Part shown: in pieces, positions 43,909 through 51,026 of the stretch
How the letters are laid out: each line of letters begins with the position of its first letter
Position numbering within the stretch: position 1 is the first letter of the stretch
From: Sneathiellales bacterium
GTDB taxonomy: Bacteria; Pseudomonadota; Alphaproteobacteria; JANQFL01
Assembly (NCBI GenBank): GCA_028277845.1
Contig: JANQFL010000066.1
Coordinates: 1 to 64,000 of the forward strand
Reading direction: 5' to 3'
Length of the DNA: 64,000 nucleotides
Notes under the pieces: model-generated
What the model was told of the DNA's origin: nothing
Database searches by the model: none
The model's input: only the letters and a program-made list of their open reading frames with translations
Position numbers and translations under genes: made by a program

Positions 43909-44003
43909 GCCGGCCCGCTCCCGCATCTCCCGTCTTTGGCCAACCACCCGTGAGTGTACCCTAGGGGTGGTTGGGCCATTGGGTTCTTGCGGAGCGGGCC
44001 GGC
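43909..44003. repeat. dispersed palindromic repeat, copy B
   Basis: Arms GCCGGCCCGCTCC (43909-43921) and GGAGCGGGCCGGC (43991-44003), with an inner pair GGCCAACCACCC and GGGTGGTTGG. Core TCTTTGGCCAACCACCCG is the reverse complement of the copy A core at 35876-35951. It lies upstream of one GNAT gene and downstream of the next, at the far edge of the accessory block. Confidence 0.7.
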
Positions 44004-44027
44004 TGAGGCGTCATCAGACAGACAACC

Positions 44028-44507
44028 TCAAAACTCATGCACGCGGGCGACGGGGATTTCGACCACGGTGCGGCGCGCCAGGCGGAAGCCGTTGGCGTCG
44101 AAGAACTTCAGCACCTCGTGGTCCTTCCACGACGCCTGGGTCTGCAGTTCCCTGATGCCCTTGTGGCGCATGACCTCCTCGATGCCGGACATCAGCGCCT
44201 GGCCGGTGCCGTGATGCTGCTGGGCCGGGTCGACGCTCAGCGCCTCCAGCACCACCGCCGGTTCGGAGCGGCCGAACTCGCCGTCCTGGATGCGGGCCAG
44301 GGCGAAGCCGGTCAGGGCGCCGCCCCCCGATTCGGAAGAGATCTCGGCCGCCACCTGGATGTGGCGGTCCGGGGTTCTTAGTGCCGCCGCCAAGCGTTTC
44401 TCCATGAAGCCGCGGCGTGCGCGCCCGGCGATGGCCTTGTCGATCTCGACGGCGGCGTTCAGGTCGGCTTCGACCAACGGCCTCACCGTCACGGTCTCTG
44501 TTGTCAT
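44028..44507 (-). CDS. GNAT family N-acetyltransferase
   Basis: A 159-residue GNAT. Strand one is VTVRPLVEADLNAAVEIDKA, motif A is LEALSVDPAQQHHGTGQALM near 87-106 (the usual Q/RxxGxG reads QQHHGTG), and motif B is RELQTQASWKDHEVLKFFDA. The C-terminus NGFRLARRTVVEIPVARV is close to that of the neighbouring GNAT in layout. GAGGGAG precedes the ATG. It is separated from the next GNAT gene by the copy B repeat and from the hemerythrin gene by a second palindromic repeat. Substrate unknown. Confidence 0.82.
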   Translation of the reverse strand: MTTETVTVRPLVEADLNAAVEIDKAIAGRARRGFMEKRLAAALRTPDRHIQVAAEISSESGGGALTGFALARIQDGEFGRSEPAVVLEALSVDPAQQHHGTGQALMSGIEEVMRHKGIRELQTQASWKDHEVLKFFDANGFRLARRTVVEIPVARVHEF

Positions 44508-44816
44508 GCTCTCCTCCCTCAGGGTTCGATTCTACTGCCGCCGTGACCGGAGCCGGTCACGGCCGCAACTTCAAACGCCGGGCGCGCGCCTCCGGAGCGC
44601 TTGGCTCACGCCGCCCGGGTCCGGCCTCTGGCCGGTCCAAGAACAGGCTATGGCGCGGCGCGGCCCCAAACTGGTTTCCGGCGCGCCGGCCAAGCCGGCA
44701 TTGCGTTTACACGCCCTGCCGCTTGGTAATCTCGCCAACTTCCCAACATCTCTATGCGTCATCCTCGTTTCGTGTCCCTTGTCGCGCCGCAGGCAACCCG
44801 CCCGGGCTGCCAGCCC
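44508..44816. other. 309-bp intergenic region with palindromes
   Basis: No ORF is supported. It contains a perfect 11-bp hairpin GCCGTGACCGG/CCGGTCACGGC (44539-44562) without a T-run, and the long copy of the palindromic repeat (44575-44695). The right part (44700-44816) shows nothing I can name. Confidence 0.5.
44575..44695. repeat. intergenic palindromic repeat, long copy
   Basis: Same start (ACGCCGGGCGCG), core (GCTTGGCTCACGCCGC, arm 44599-44605) and end (GCGCCGGCCAAGC, arm 44689-44695) as 43188-43260, with about 48 extra bases in the middle. The structure resembles REP/BIME-like mosaic palindromes. Confidence 0.65.
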
Positions 44817-45320
44817 CTAGCCCGCCATGGCGTATTCGGTGGCCAGGTCGGCGTCGACGTCGTCGTCCAGCAGGTCTTCCAGGATGGGCAGCAGGCCCAT
44901 TTCTTCCTTCTGAATGTGCGCCACCTGGCGTTCGACCAGTTCCATGCCGTACTGGTGGAAGTCGCGCCAGGCCTCGACCGAGAAGCCGTCGCTTCGCGCC
45001 GTACGGGCCATGGCGGCCAGGGTGTCGGCGAGGGGCCGGATGGCGTTGTGTTCCTCGGTCAGCAGTTCGGCGATGAAGCCGTCGCCCATCTCGTTCAGGC
45101 GGGCGAACAGGTGGCCTTCCTCGAAGTCGAAGTGCCGGCCGGTCTCGTTTTCCAGGTTGGCGGCCAGCTCGCCCAGCAGGCGGTGGATGTCATTGTCCGA
45201 GGTGTCGGCGGGGGTTTTCGGGCCGGCCTTGGCCAGCACACCCTCCAGCCGGTCCAGCAGGCTGATGGTGGCGGCGTGTTCTTCGTGCAGAAGGCGCGGT
45301 ACCTGTCGCGAAAAGTCCAC
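44817..45320 (-). CDS. hemerythrin HHE domain protein
   Basis: A 167-residue protein with hemerythrin-type ligands: LLHEEHAATISLLDRLE near 10-26, GRHFDFEEGHLFARL near 61-75 (HxxxE, H), TEEHNAIRPLAD near 88, and HQYGMELVERQVAHIQKEEM with HxxxE near 142-152. This is close to the DnrN/YtfE-related group used in nitric-oxide and iron-sulfur stress, though shorter than YtfE. It sits 133 bp downstream of the DUF59 gene on the same strand and plausibly belongs to the same NO-response operon. Confidence 0.88.
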   Translation of the reverse strand: MDFSRQVPRLLHEEHAATISLLDRLEGVLAKAGPKTPADTSDNDIHRLLGELAANLENETGRHFDFEEGHLFARLNEMGDGFIAELLTEEHNAIRPLADTLAAMARTARSDGFSVEAWRDFHQYGMELVERQVAHIQKEEMGLLPILEDLLDDDVDADLATEYAMAG

Positions 45321-45452
45321 GAAATCTCTCCTTTATGCGGGTACGCCCTTGGTCCTCACAGCGCCGCACGGCCGCTAAATAAGTATTCACGTACCAAATT
45401 ACCTTAATTATCCGTGCGAGTCAACAATGGCCATAAAACGGCAGGGGTCTTT

Positions 45453-45752
45453 CTAGTTTTGTAAGGCCCGGCGGCCGTCCGGCGTGATGCGGGCCGGCGT
45501 CCACGGCGGGTCGAAGGTGACGGCGATGTCGACGGCGGGCGCACCGGGCAGGGCCGCCAGCACGTGTTCGGCCTCGGCCAGCAGCGCCGGGCCCACCGGG
45601 CAGGCCTCGGTGGTGAACGTCATGGTCACGGCGACACGCTTTTGTTCCGCTTCAATGGCATAGACCAGGCCCAGATCGACGATGTTGATGCCGGCCTCGG
45701 GGTCCAGCACGTGTTTCAGCGCGTCCTCCGCCTGGCGGTCCAGCGCGCTCAT
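45453..45752 (-). CDS. DUF59/MIP18 family metal-sulfur cluster assembly factor
   Basis: A 99-residue protein of the PaaD/SufT-like DUF59 family: ALKHVLDPEAGINIVDLGLV near 11-30, MTFTTEACPVGPALLAEAEH with the conserved Cys near 49, and VTFDPPWTPARITPDGR. Such proteins deliver or help assemble Fe-S clusters. Its start overlaps the NnrS-like gene stop in ATGA. In NO-responsive operons it would help repair cluster enzymes; that specific role is inferred. Confidence 0.88.
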   Translation of the reverse strand: MSALDRQAEDALKHVLDPEAGINIVDLGLVYAIEAEQKRVAVTMTFTTEACPVGPALLAEAEHVLAALPGAPAVDIAVTFDPPWTPARITPDGRRALQN

Positions 45753-47038
45753 TCCGCCGCCTCTTTTCTGAGATTATGCAGGCGCCACAGCACGCCGCCG
45801 AAGAACAGGGCGAAGGCGCCGGCGCCGAACAGGCCGGTCAGGGCGCCGGCGCGGATGATCCAGGCCTCGTCCAGCACGATGCCGATCAGCAGCAACGCCA
45901 GTGCCCCCAGGTGACAGTAGGCGTGCACCTTGGCGGGCTGCTCCGGCGTCAGGGCCGACACCAGCGGCGGCGCCCGGTTCGGCTTGGCGGCGTGCATGGA
46001 GGCGAGGAACGGCGTGATGCGCTGCAGGATGCCCATGACGAAGGTCAGCAGCCAGCCGAACAACATGGCGAACCCAAACAGCGCCGGCGCCTTGTCGGGC
46101 AGCAGGCCGAAGGCGAGCACGACGCCGGCGGCGATGCTCAGCGGCAGGAAGCTCCAGCTGACGCGGATGAGGATGAACGCGGTGCCGAGGCGCTTGCGCA
46201 TGCGCCGGCGCAGCACGTCGGCCATGGTCCAGACATAACCCGCCGCGCCGGCCAGGCCGGTGAGAATGGCGGCGGTGAACAGGACCCGGTCGCCGCCGGT
46301 CAGGGTCGCCGCCGTGGCCAGCACGACACCGCCCGCCGACAGGCCGAGCGTCGCCACGCCGTGCTGGGTTTTCGGCACCGGCGACAGGGCGAACATGGGC
46401 ACCAGGATGTGGCTGAAGCCCATGGCCAGCAGGCCCATGAAACCGTACCCCGCCAGGATCATGTGGGCGGCGCCGATGGCCAGGGGGTCGTCGAGATAGC
46501 CGTGCTCGTAGTCGAAGATCAGGGCCAGCGCCAGGCCGGCCAGGGCGAGCAGCGCCACCACCGCGCCCCAGGCGTGGCCCGTGACCACCACCATGCCCTT
46601 GGTGCGCCACAGATTGTCGGCCAGCACGGCGGCATAGACGAGGATGCCCAGGCCGACCAGGACGCCGCCGATGCTCATGACCAACGGCAATGCGTGGGCC
46701 ATGCCGCCGGCCAGCACCGCGGTGCCGGGGATGAACAGCCACGACGCGGCGCGGGCCGGCCAGGTGGCGCGCAGGGCCTGCTTGGTGGCGACGGGCAGCA
46801 ACTGGAACGCCGCGCCCATGGCCGACATGGTCAGCACACCGAGGGTGAGCAGGTGAATGGCCGCCAGCACCGGGCCGGGACCGCCGCCGAAGCCGGTGAC
46901 GCCGTCGGCGCCGAGCAGCAGGATGATCCACAACGCCACGTGAAACACCGCCGCCGCGCCGAAGAAGCGCAGCGGGATGGAGGGCGGCAGCAGCCGCGAC
47001 TTGGCGCTGCCGAGGAAACTGCTGGCGGCCAGACTCAT
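45749..47038 (-). CDS. NnrS-like polytopic membrane protein
   Basis: A 429-residue protein with about 12 hydrophobic helices, for example VFHVALWIILLLGADGV and AIHLLTLGVLTMSAMGAAFQ. Histidines at helix positions (AIHLLTLG, VTGHAWG, AAHMILAGYG, FSHILVPMF) suggest heme or copper ligation, like NnrS proteins and oxidase-type subunits. NnrS eases nitrosative stress and is controlled by NO regulators. It lies 13 bp after the DUF2249 gene and overlaps the DUF59 gene, forming an operon. Confidence 0.75.
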   Translation of the reverse strand: MSLAASSFLGSAKSRLLPPSIPLRFFGAAAVFHVALWIILLLGADGVTGFGGGPGPVLAAIHLLTLGVLTMSAMGAAFQLLPVATKQALRATWPARAASWLFIPGTAVLAGGMAHALPLVMSIGGVLVGLGILVYAAVLADNLWRTKGMVVVTGHAWGAVVALLALAGLALALIFDYEHGYLDDPLAIGAAHMILAGYGFMGLLAMGFSHILVPMFALSPVPKTQHGVATLGLSAGGVVLATAATLTGGDRVLFTAAILTGLAGAAGYVWTMADVLRRRMRKRLGTAFILIRVSWSFLPLSIAAGVVLAFGLLPDKAPALFGFAMLFGWLLTFVMGILQRITPFLASMHAAKPNRAPPLVSALTPEQPAKVHAYCHLGALALLLIGIVLDEAWIIRAGALTGLFGAGAFALFFGGVLWRLHNLRKEAAE

Positions 47039-47051
47039 GGGTTCGGCTCGA

Positions 47052-47852
47052 TCAGTCTTTCGTCAGCCGCAGGCGCACTTCGTCGCCGTCGGTGAACAGC
47101 ACCTCGTACGACCAGCCGCGCTCGGCCAGTTCGGGATAAAGGTACAGCGGCTCGCGCTCGTGGTGCACGATCACTTCGCCGCCGGTGCCGGGCCGTTCCA
47201 GCAGCGCGATCACGGCGATCATCGGCATGGGCGCGTCCAGCCCGCGCACGTCGATGTGGGCGATCGGCCCGACCATCCAGTCGACGGCTTCGTCCTTCAC
47301 CGCGCCCGCCGGGAACTGCTCCCCGCCGTCGCGGCGGAACCAGATGCGCCAGTGCTCGTCGTTCAGGGACTCGCCGTAAGACGAGAAGCCCTTGCGGCCC
47401 AGCACCCGGCGCAGCGGCGCGGGATCGAACGGCGCGTCGATGACCAGGGCCGCGCCGTCCGCGACGGTGGCGGCGAGGGGCATGATGGTGGCCAGCGGGT
47501 CCTGGCCCGCGTCGATCATCGTCCGCACGTCGAGCCGGGCGCAGCCGTCCAGGTCGATATCGTCGGCCCAGCCCGGGCGCGGTTCTTGTGCCGGTGACGT
47601 CGTGTTCTCAGGCATGGCGGCAGTCCCCACGGACGTGGCGCAGTTGGCCACGGCCAGCAAATCGTCCAGCGTCACTCCCGCGACCCGCGCAGCATCGCCG
47701 AACGTGATCAGCTTGGCCATGGTCTTGCGCAGCACCGGGTTCTTCAGTTTGGCGAAGGCCGGGCGGAAGGCGGCCAGCCGGTCGACCAGGCCGGGGTCCC
47801 GGGCGATGGCGGCGGCCACCGTTGTGTCGGCGGTAATGTGCAACGCGTTCAT
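47052..47852 (-). CDS. DUF1858/DUF2249 domain protein
   Basis: A 266-residue cytoplasmic protein. The N-terminal 65 residues resemble DUF1858 (ALHITADTTVAAAIARDPGL, VDRLAAFRPAFAKLKNPVLR). Two DUF2249 repeats follow: DLDGCARLDVRTMIDAGQDP around 100-165, and AHIDVRGLDAPMPMIAVIAL around 195-262. DUF2249 proteins belong to denitrification and NO-stress neighbourhoods, and the downstream NnrS-like, DUF59 and hemerythrin genes fit. First gene of this operon, with an FNR/NnrR-type box upstream. The biochemical function is unknown. Confidence 0.8.
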   Translation of the reverse strand: MNALHITADTTVAAAIARDPGLVDRLAAFRPAFAKLKNPVLRKTMAKLITFGDAARVAGVTLDDLLAVANCATSVGTAAMPENTTSPAQEPRPGWADDIDLDGCARLDVRTMIDAGQDPLATIMPLAATVADGAALVIDAPFDPAPLRRVLGRKGFSSYGESLNDEHWRIWFRRDGGEQFPAGAVKDEAVDWMVGPIAHIDVRGLDAPMPMIAVIALLERPGTGGEVIVHHEREPLYLYPELAERGWSYEVLFTDGDEVRLRLTKD

Positions 47853-47920
47853 TCAGGCATCCATTCACTCGCAACGAACTGCAATGTGAGAACGGATATC
47901 AAGTGCCCGGCGGCGAGGCT

Positions 47921-47934
47921 TTGATACCGGTCAA
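47921..47934 (-). promoter_or_regulatory. FNR/DNR/NnrR-type box upstream of the NO-response operon
   Basis: TTGAT-ACCG-GTCAA, an inverted repeat differing by one base from the FNR consensus TTGAT-N4-ATCAA and matching the mixed NNR/DNR form. Its centre is about 75 bp before the DUF2249 start, suiting a class II site about 41 bp upstream of a transcription start near 47886. It implies oxygen- or NO-dependent activation. Confidence 0.6.
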
Positions 47935-48020
47935 CAGCCCGTGCCGTCGCGCCGTCCCGGCCATCACGTTTTTGTGAGACGCCGGCGCCGAAGATGAAAA
48001 GCCGGGATTGCCGGACCCGT

Positions 48021-49349
48021 CTACTTGTTCCGCAGGTCGCGCACCCGCACGGCCTTGCCTTGCGAGCGCGGCAGTTCGCCGGGTGGCATCACAGACGCCC
48101 GGCAGGAGACGCCGATCATCGACTTGATGTGATGCACCACCTCCTTGGCGATGCGGTCGTAGTCGGCTTCCGGCGTGTTGGGCACGGCTTCCACTTCGAC
48201 GGTCAGGGTGTCCATGGTGCCCTCGCGCGAGACCACCAGCTGATAGTGCGGCGCGATGTTGGGCAGGCCGACCAGCATGGCCTCGACCTGGCTCGGGAAC
48301 ACGTTGACGCCGCGGATGATCAGCATGTCGTCGTTGCGCCCGGTGATGCCCATGATGCGCACGTGGGTGCGGCCGCATGCGCATGTCTCCCGGTTGAGCC
48401 GGGTGATGTCACGGGTCCGGTAGCGCAGGATCGGCAGGGCCTCTTTCGTCAGCGTGGTGATGACCAGTTCGCCCGGCTCGCCTTCGGCCACCGGCTGGCC
48501 GGTTTCCTGGTCGATCAGCTCGAACAGGAAGTGATCCTCCCAGCCGTGCATGCCGTCCTGGGCGACGTCGCATTCCACCGCGACGCCCGGGCCCATGATC
48601 TCGCTCAGGCCGTAGATGTTGAGGGCCTTGATGCCGAACAGGCTCTCCAGCTCCTCGCGCATGGCCTGGCTCCACGGCTCGGCGCCGAAGATGCCGCGCT
48701 TCAGATTGGTCTTGCGCAGATCGACGCCCTGCTGCTCCGCCACCTCGGTGATGTTGAGGGCGTAGGACGGCGTGCTGCACAGAACCGAGGCGCCGAAATC
48801 CTCCATCAGCATGACCTGGCGCTCGGTGTTGCCGCCCGACATGGGCACCACGGCGCAGCCGAGCCGCGTGGCGCCGTCGTGGGCGCCCAGACCGCCGGTG
48901 AACAGTCCGTAGCCGTAGGCGTTGTGTACCACCTGGCCGGGACGGGCGCCGGCGCAGGCCATGGACCGGGCCATCAGGTCGGACCACATGTTCAGATCGC
49001 CCTCGGTGTAGCCAACCACGGTCGGCTTGCCGGTGGTGCCCGACGAGGCATGGATGCGCAGCACCTGGTCCTGCGGCACCGCGAACATGTCGAAGGGATA
49101 GTTGTCACGCAGATCGGTCTTGACCGTGAACGGCAGCTTGGTGATGTCGTCGAGGGACTGGATATCGGCGGGCGAGACGCCGGCGGCATCCAGCGCCTTT
49201 TTGTAATGGCCTACGTTGGCATAGGCGTGGGCGACGACCTTTTGCAGCCGTTCGAGCTGCAGGGCCGCAAGCTGCTCCCGGGGCATGGTTTCCGCCTCGG
49301 GCTGGTACATGTACGGGTCAGAAGTCTCTTGTTTGATCGCGTGGGCCAT
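48021..49349 (-). CDS. paaK: phenylacetate-CoA ligase
   Basis: A 442-residue AMP-forming ligase of the PaaK family (phenylacetate + ATP + CoA to phenylacetyl-CoA). Visible are HASSGTTGKPTVVGYTEGD near 99-117 (P-loop), the GLFTGGLGAHDGATRLG block, IFGAEPWSQAMREELE, NIYGLSEIMGPGVA, and LRYRTRDITRLNRETCACGR near 315 with ITGRNDDMLIIRGVNVFP. The start MAHAIK was chosen over a codon 20 residues upstream. It closes the operon with PadBCD-like genes, so it probably initiates anaerobic phenylacetate degradation. Confidence 0.92.
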   Translation of the reverse strand: MAHAIKQETSDPYMYQPEAETMPREQLAALQLERLQKVVAHAYANVGHYKKALDAAGVSPADIQSLDDITKLPFTVKTDLRDNYPFDMFAVPQDQVLRIHASSGTTGKPTVVGYTEGDLNMWSDLMARSMACAGARPGQVVHNAYGYGLFTGGLGAHDGATRLGCAVVPMSGGNTERQVMLMEDFGASVLCSTPSYALNITEVAEQQGVDLRKTNLKRGIFGAEPWSQAMREELESLFGIKALNIYGLSEIMGPGVAVECDVAQDGMHGWEDHFLFELIDQETGQPVAEGEPGELVITTLTKEALPILRYRTRDITRLNRETCACGRTHVRIMGITGRNDDMLIIRGVNVFPSQVEAMLVGLPNIAPHYQLVVSREGTMDTLTVEVEAVPNTPEADYDRIAKEVVHHIKSMIGVSCRASVMPPGELPRSQGKAVRVRDLRNK

Positions 49350-49487
49350 CGGCCGTTCCTCCGGGGGTCTTTTCTTGTTTGCTCGCCGGCCAAAATACCG
49401 TGCTGGCACGGGAATTCTTTGACCGGCGTCATCTCGTAAAGACGCCGGCCGGCGGCGGGGTGGTGCTGGGCGCGTGACGTGGGGTGG

Positions 49488-50378
49488 TTACTGGCTCCCC
49501 TTGCTCCAGCCCGGCTTGATGCCGGGGGCGGGCGTGCCGACACCGCGCACCGGCAGCTTGGGCAGGGCGAAGCCCTGGTTGTAGGCCGAGCGGGCGATGA
49601 CGGTGAATTTCAGGAACCAGCCGCCGAGCAGGGCGACGGCGCCGGCGACCGTGGCCGTCAGTGGCCCCTGTTTTGCCGACCAGATCACCAACAGCACGGC
49701 CGGCAGGGCATTGCCGATGTACAGCACCGGCCGGTCGGCGGTGGTCAGCACGGCCAGCGCTTTCTCCGGCGCACCTTTGTCGTTCAGGGCATTGCGGTAC
49801 ATCCACCACGAGACGGCGCGGGCAATCACCAGCACCAGCAGCACCGCGCCCTGCCAGAACGCCGGCTTGGTGTTGAGAACGGGCATGGCCAGGATGAGGA
49901 AACCGAGCCCCTCGGTCAGTCCGGTCAGGCCGGTTACCGGCATGAAGGCGTTGTCGCGCCAGGTGGGAATGCCTTTCGAGGCCTGCAGGATTTTCATCTG
50001 GCAGAACAGGTAGGCGACGGCGATCAGGCCGGCGAGCCAGAACCAGATCGCGTCGCCCAGAACGACGGCCAGGAAGCCCGCGCCCATCAGCGGCACCGAC
50101 ATGTAGGCCTCGCGGGTCATCCACGAGCGCTTGGGCTGCCGGAACACGTTCATGAAACGCAGGGGCTTGCCGATTTCGGCCCACACGCAGAGCAGGCCAA
50201 GGCCGACGAAACCCAGGGCGAAGAACGCCATGATACGGGCCGAGATGGGGTCCAGCGCGCCAGCCGCCAGGCTGACGGTGGTGGCGATCATCAGTCCGGT
50301 ACCGGTGCCGCCGCCGATGAAGTTGCCGGCGGCGCGCCAGTCCCAGTTGGTCTGGTGCCAAGGTTCGACGCGGCTCAT
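49488..50378 (-). CDS. padD: membrane anchor subunit of phenylacetyl-CoA:acceptor oxidoreductase (PadD-like)
   Basis: A 296-residue NrfD/DmsC-like membrane protein with about eight helices (for example ARIMAFFALGFVGLGLLCVW and GGWFLKFTVIARSAYNQG). Entry motif EPWHQTNWDWRAAGNFIGGG is typical of the family. It anchors the molybdenum enzyme and passes electrons to quinone. The ATG overlaps the PadC-like stop, and PaaK follows. Function assigned by the family and operon. Confidence 0.82.
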   Translation of the reverse strand: MSRVEPWHQTNWDWRAAGNFIGGGTGTGLMIATTVSLAAGALDPISARIMAFFALGFVGLGLLCVWAEIGKPLRFMNVFRQPKRSWMTREAYMSVPLMGAGFLAVVLGDAIWFWLAGLIAVAYLFCQMKILQASKGIPTWRDNAFMPVTGLTGLTEGLGFLILAMPVLNTKPAFWQGAVLLVLVIARAVSWWMYRNALNDKGAPEKALAVLTTADRPVLYIGNALPAVLLVIWSAKQGPLTATVAGAVALLGGWFLKFTVIARSAYNQGFALPKLPVRGVGTPAPGIKPGWSKGSQ

Positions 50379-51022
50379 TTCTTGTCATCCACTACGTAGT
50401 AGAAACCAGGATCGGTGCCGAGCTCCTCGTGCATGCGGAAGTGCTCGGTTTCGCGCAGCATGACCGAGACGTTGCTGTCGGGGTCGTCACGATCGCCGAA
50501 ATGCAATGCGCTGGCGATGCAGGAATTGACGCAGGCGGGCGTCACCTCGGGGTCGACGCCCGGCGTCTGCCCCGTCTCCTCGGCCAAGTCGATGCGGTCC
50601 TTGCAGAAGGTGCACTTGGTGGCCACGGAAATGCGCTTCTCGTCGAAACGCTGGTTTTCGTTCTGCGTCGCCTTGCCGTAGGCGAACTCGGCCCGGTGCA
50701 CGATGTGGCGGGCCTGGTAGGGGCAGGCGACGGCGCAGTAGCCGCAGCCGATGCAGATGTCGTAGTCGATGGTGACGAGGCCGTCCTCGCGCTGGCCCGT
50801 CGCGGTCGATGGACAGACATGCATGCACGGCGGATCGGCGCAGTGCTGGCAGCCCACCGGCACGAAGGTGCGGTTGACGTCCGGGAACTCGCCCGATTCG
50901 ATATCCAGCACCTGGCGCCACTGCACGCCGGGCGGCGTGGCGTTGGCGTGGCGGCAGGCGGCGGTGCAGGTCTGGCAGCCGACACAGCGCCGCAGATCGG
51001 CAATCATGACATAGCGTGTCAT
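50375..51022 (-). CDS. padC: iron-sulfur subunit of phenylacetyl-CoA:acceptor oxidoreductase (PadC-like)
   Basis: A 215-residue ferredoxin-like electron-transfer subunit with four cluster-binding regions: CVGCQTCTAACRHAN, CQHCADPPCMHVCPS, CIGCGYCAVACPY and CTFCKDR with a late CVNSC. This is the DmsB/PadC pattern of four [4Fe-4S] clusters. The start MTRYVMIAD is chosen over an upstream frame. It lies 4 bp after the large subunit gene and overlaps the membrane subunit, as in DMSO-reductase-type complexes. Confidence 0.88.
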   Translation of the reverse strand: MTRYVMIADLRRCVGCQTCTAACRHANATPPGVQWRQVLDIESGEFPDVNRTFVPVGCQHCADPPCMHVCPSTATGQREDGLVTIDYDICIGCGYCAVACPYQARHIVHRAEFAYGKATQNENQRFDEKRISVATKCTFCKDRIDLAEETGQTPGVDPEVTPACVNSCIASALHFGDRDDPDSNVSVMLRETEHFRMHEELGTDPGFYYVVDDKK

Positions 51023-51026
51023 AGCG

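Noticed and set aside
45776-47095. A 439-codon plus-strand frame opposite the NnrS-like gene
   Set aside because: Rich in Gln/His/Gly/Arg from antisense codons; the membrane protein on the other strand is the real gene.
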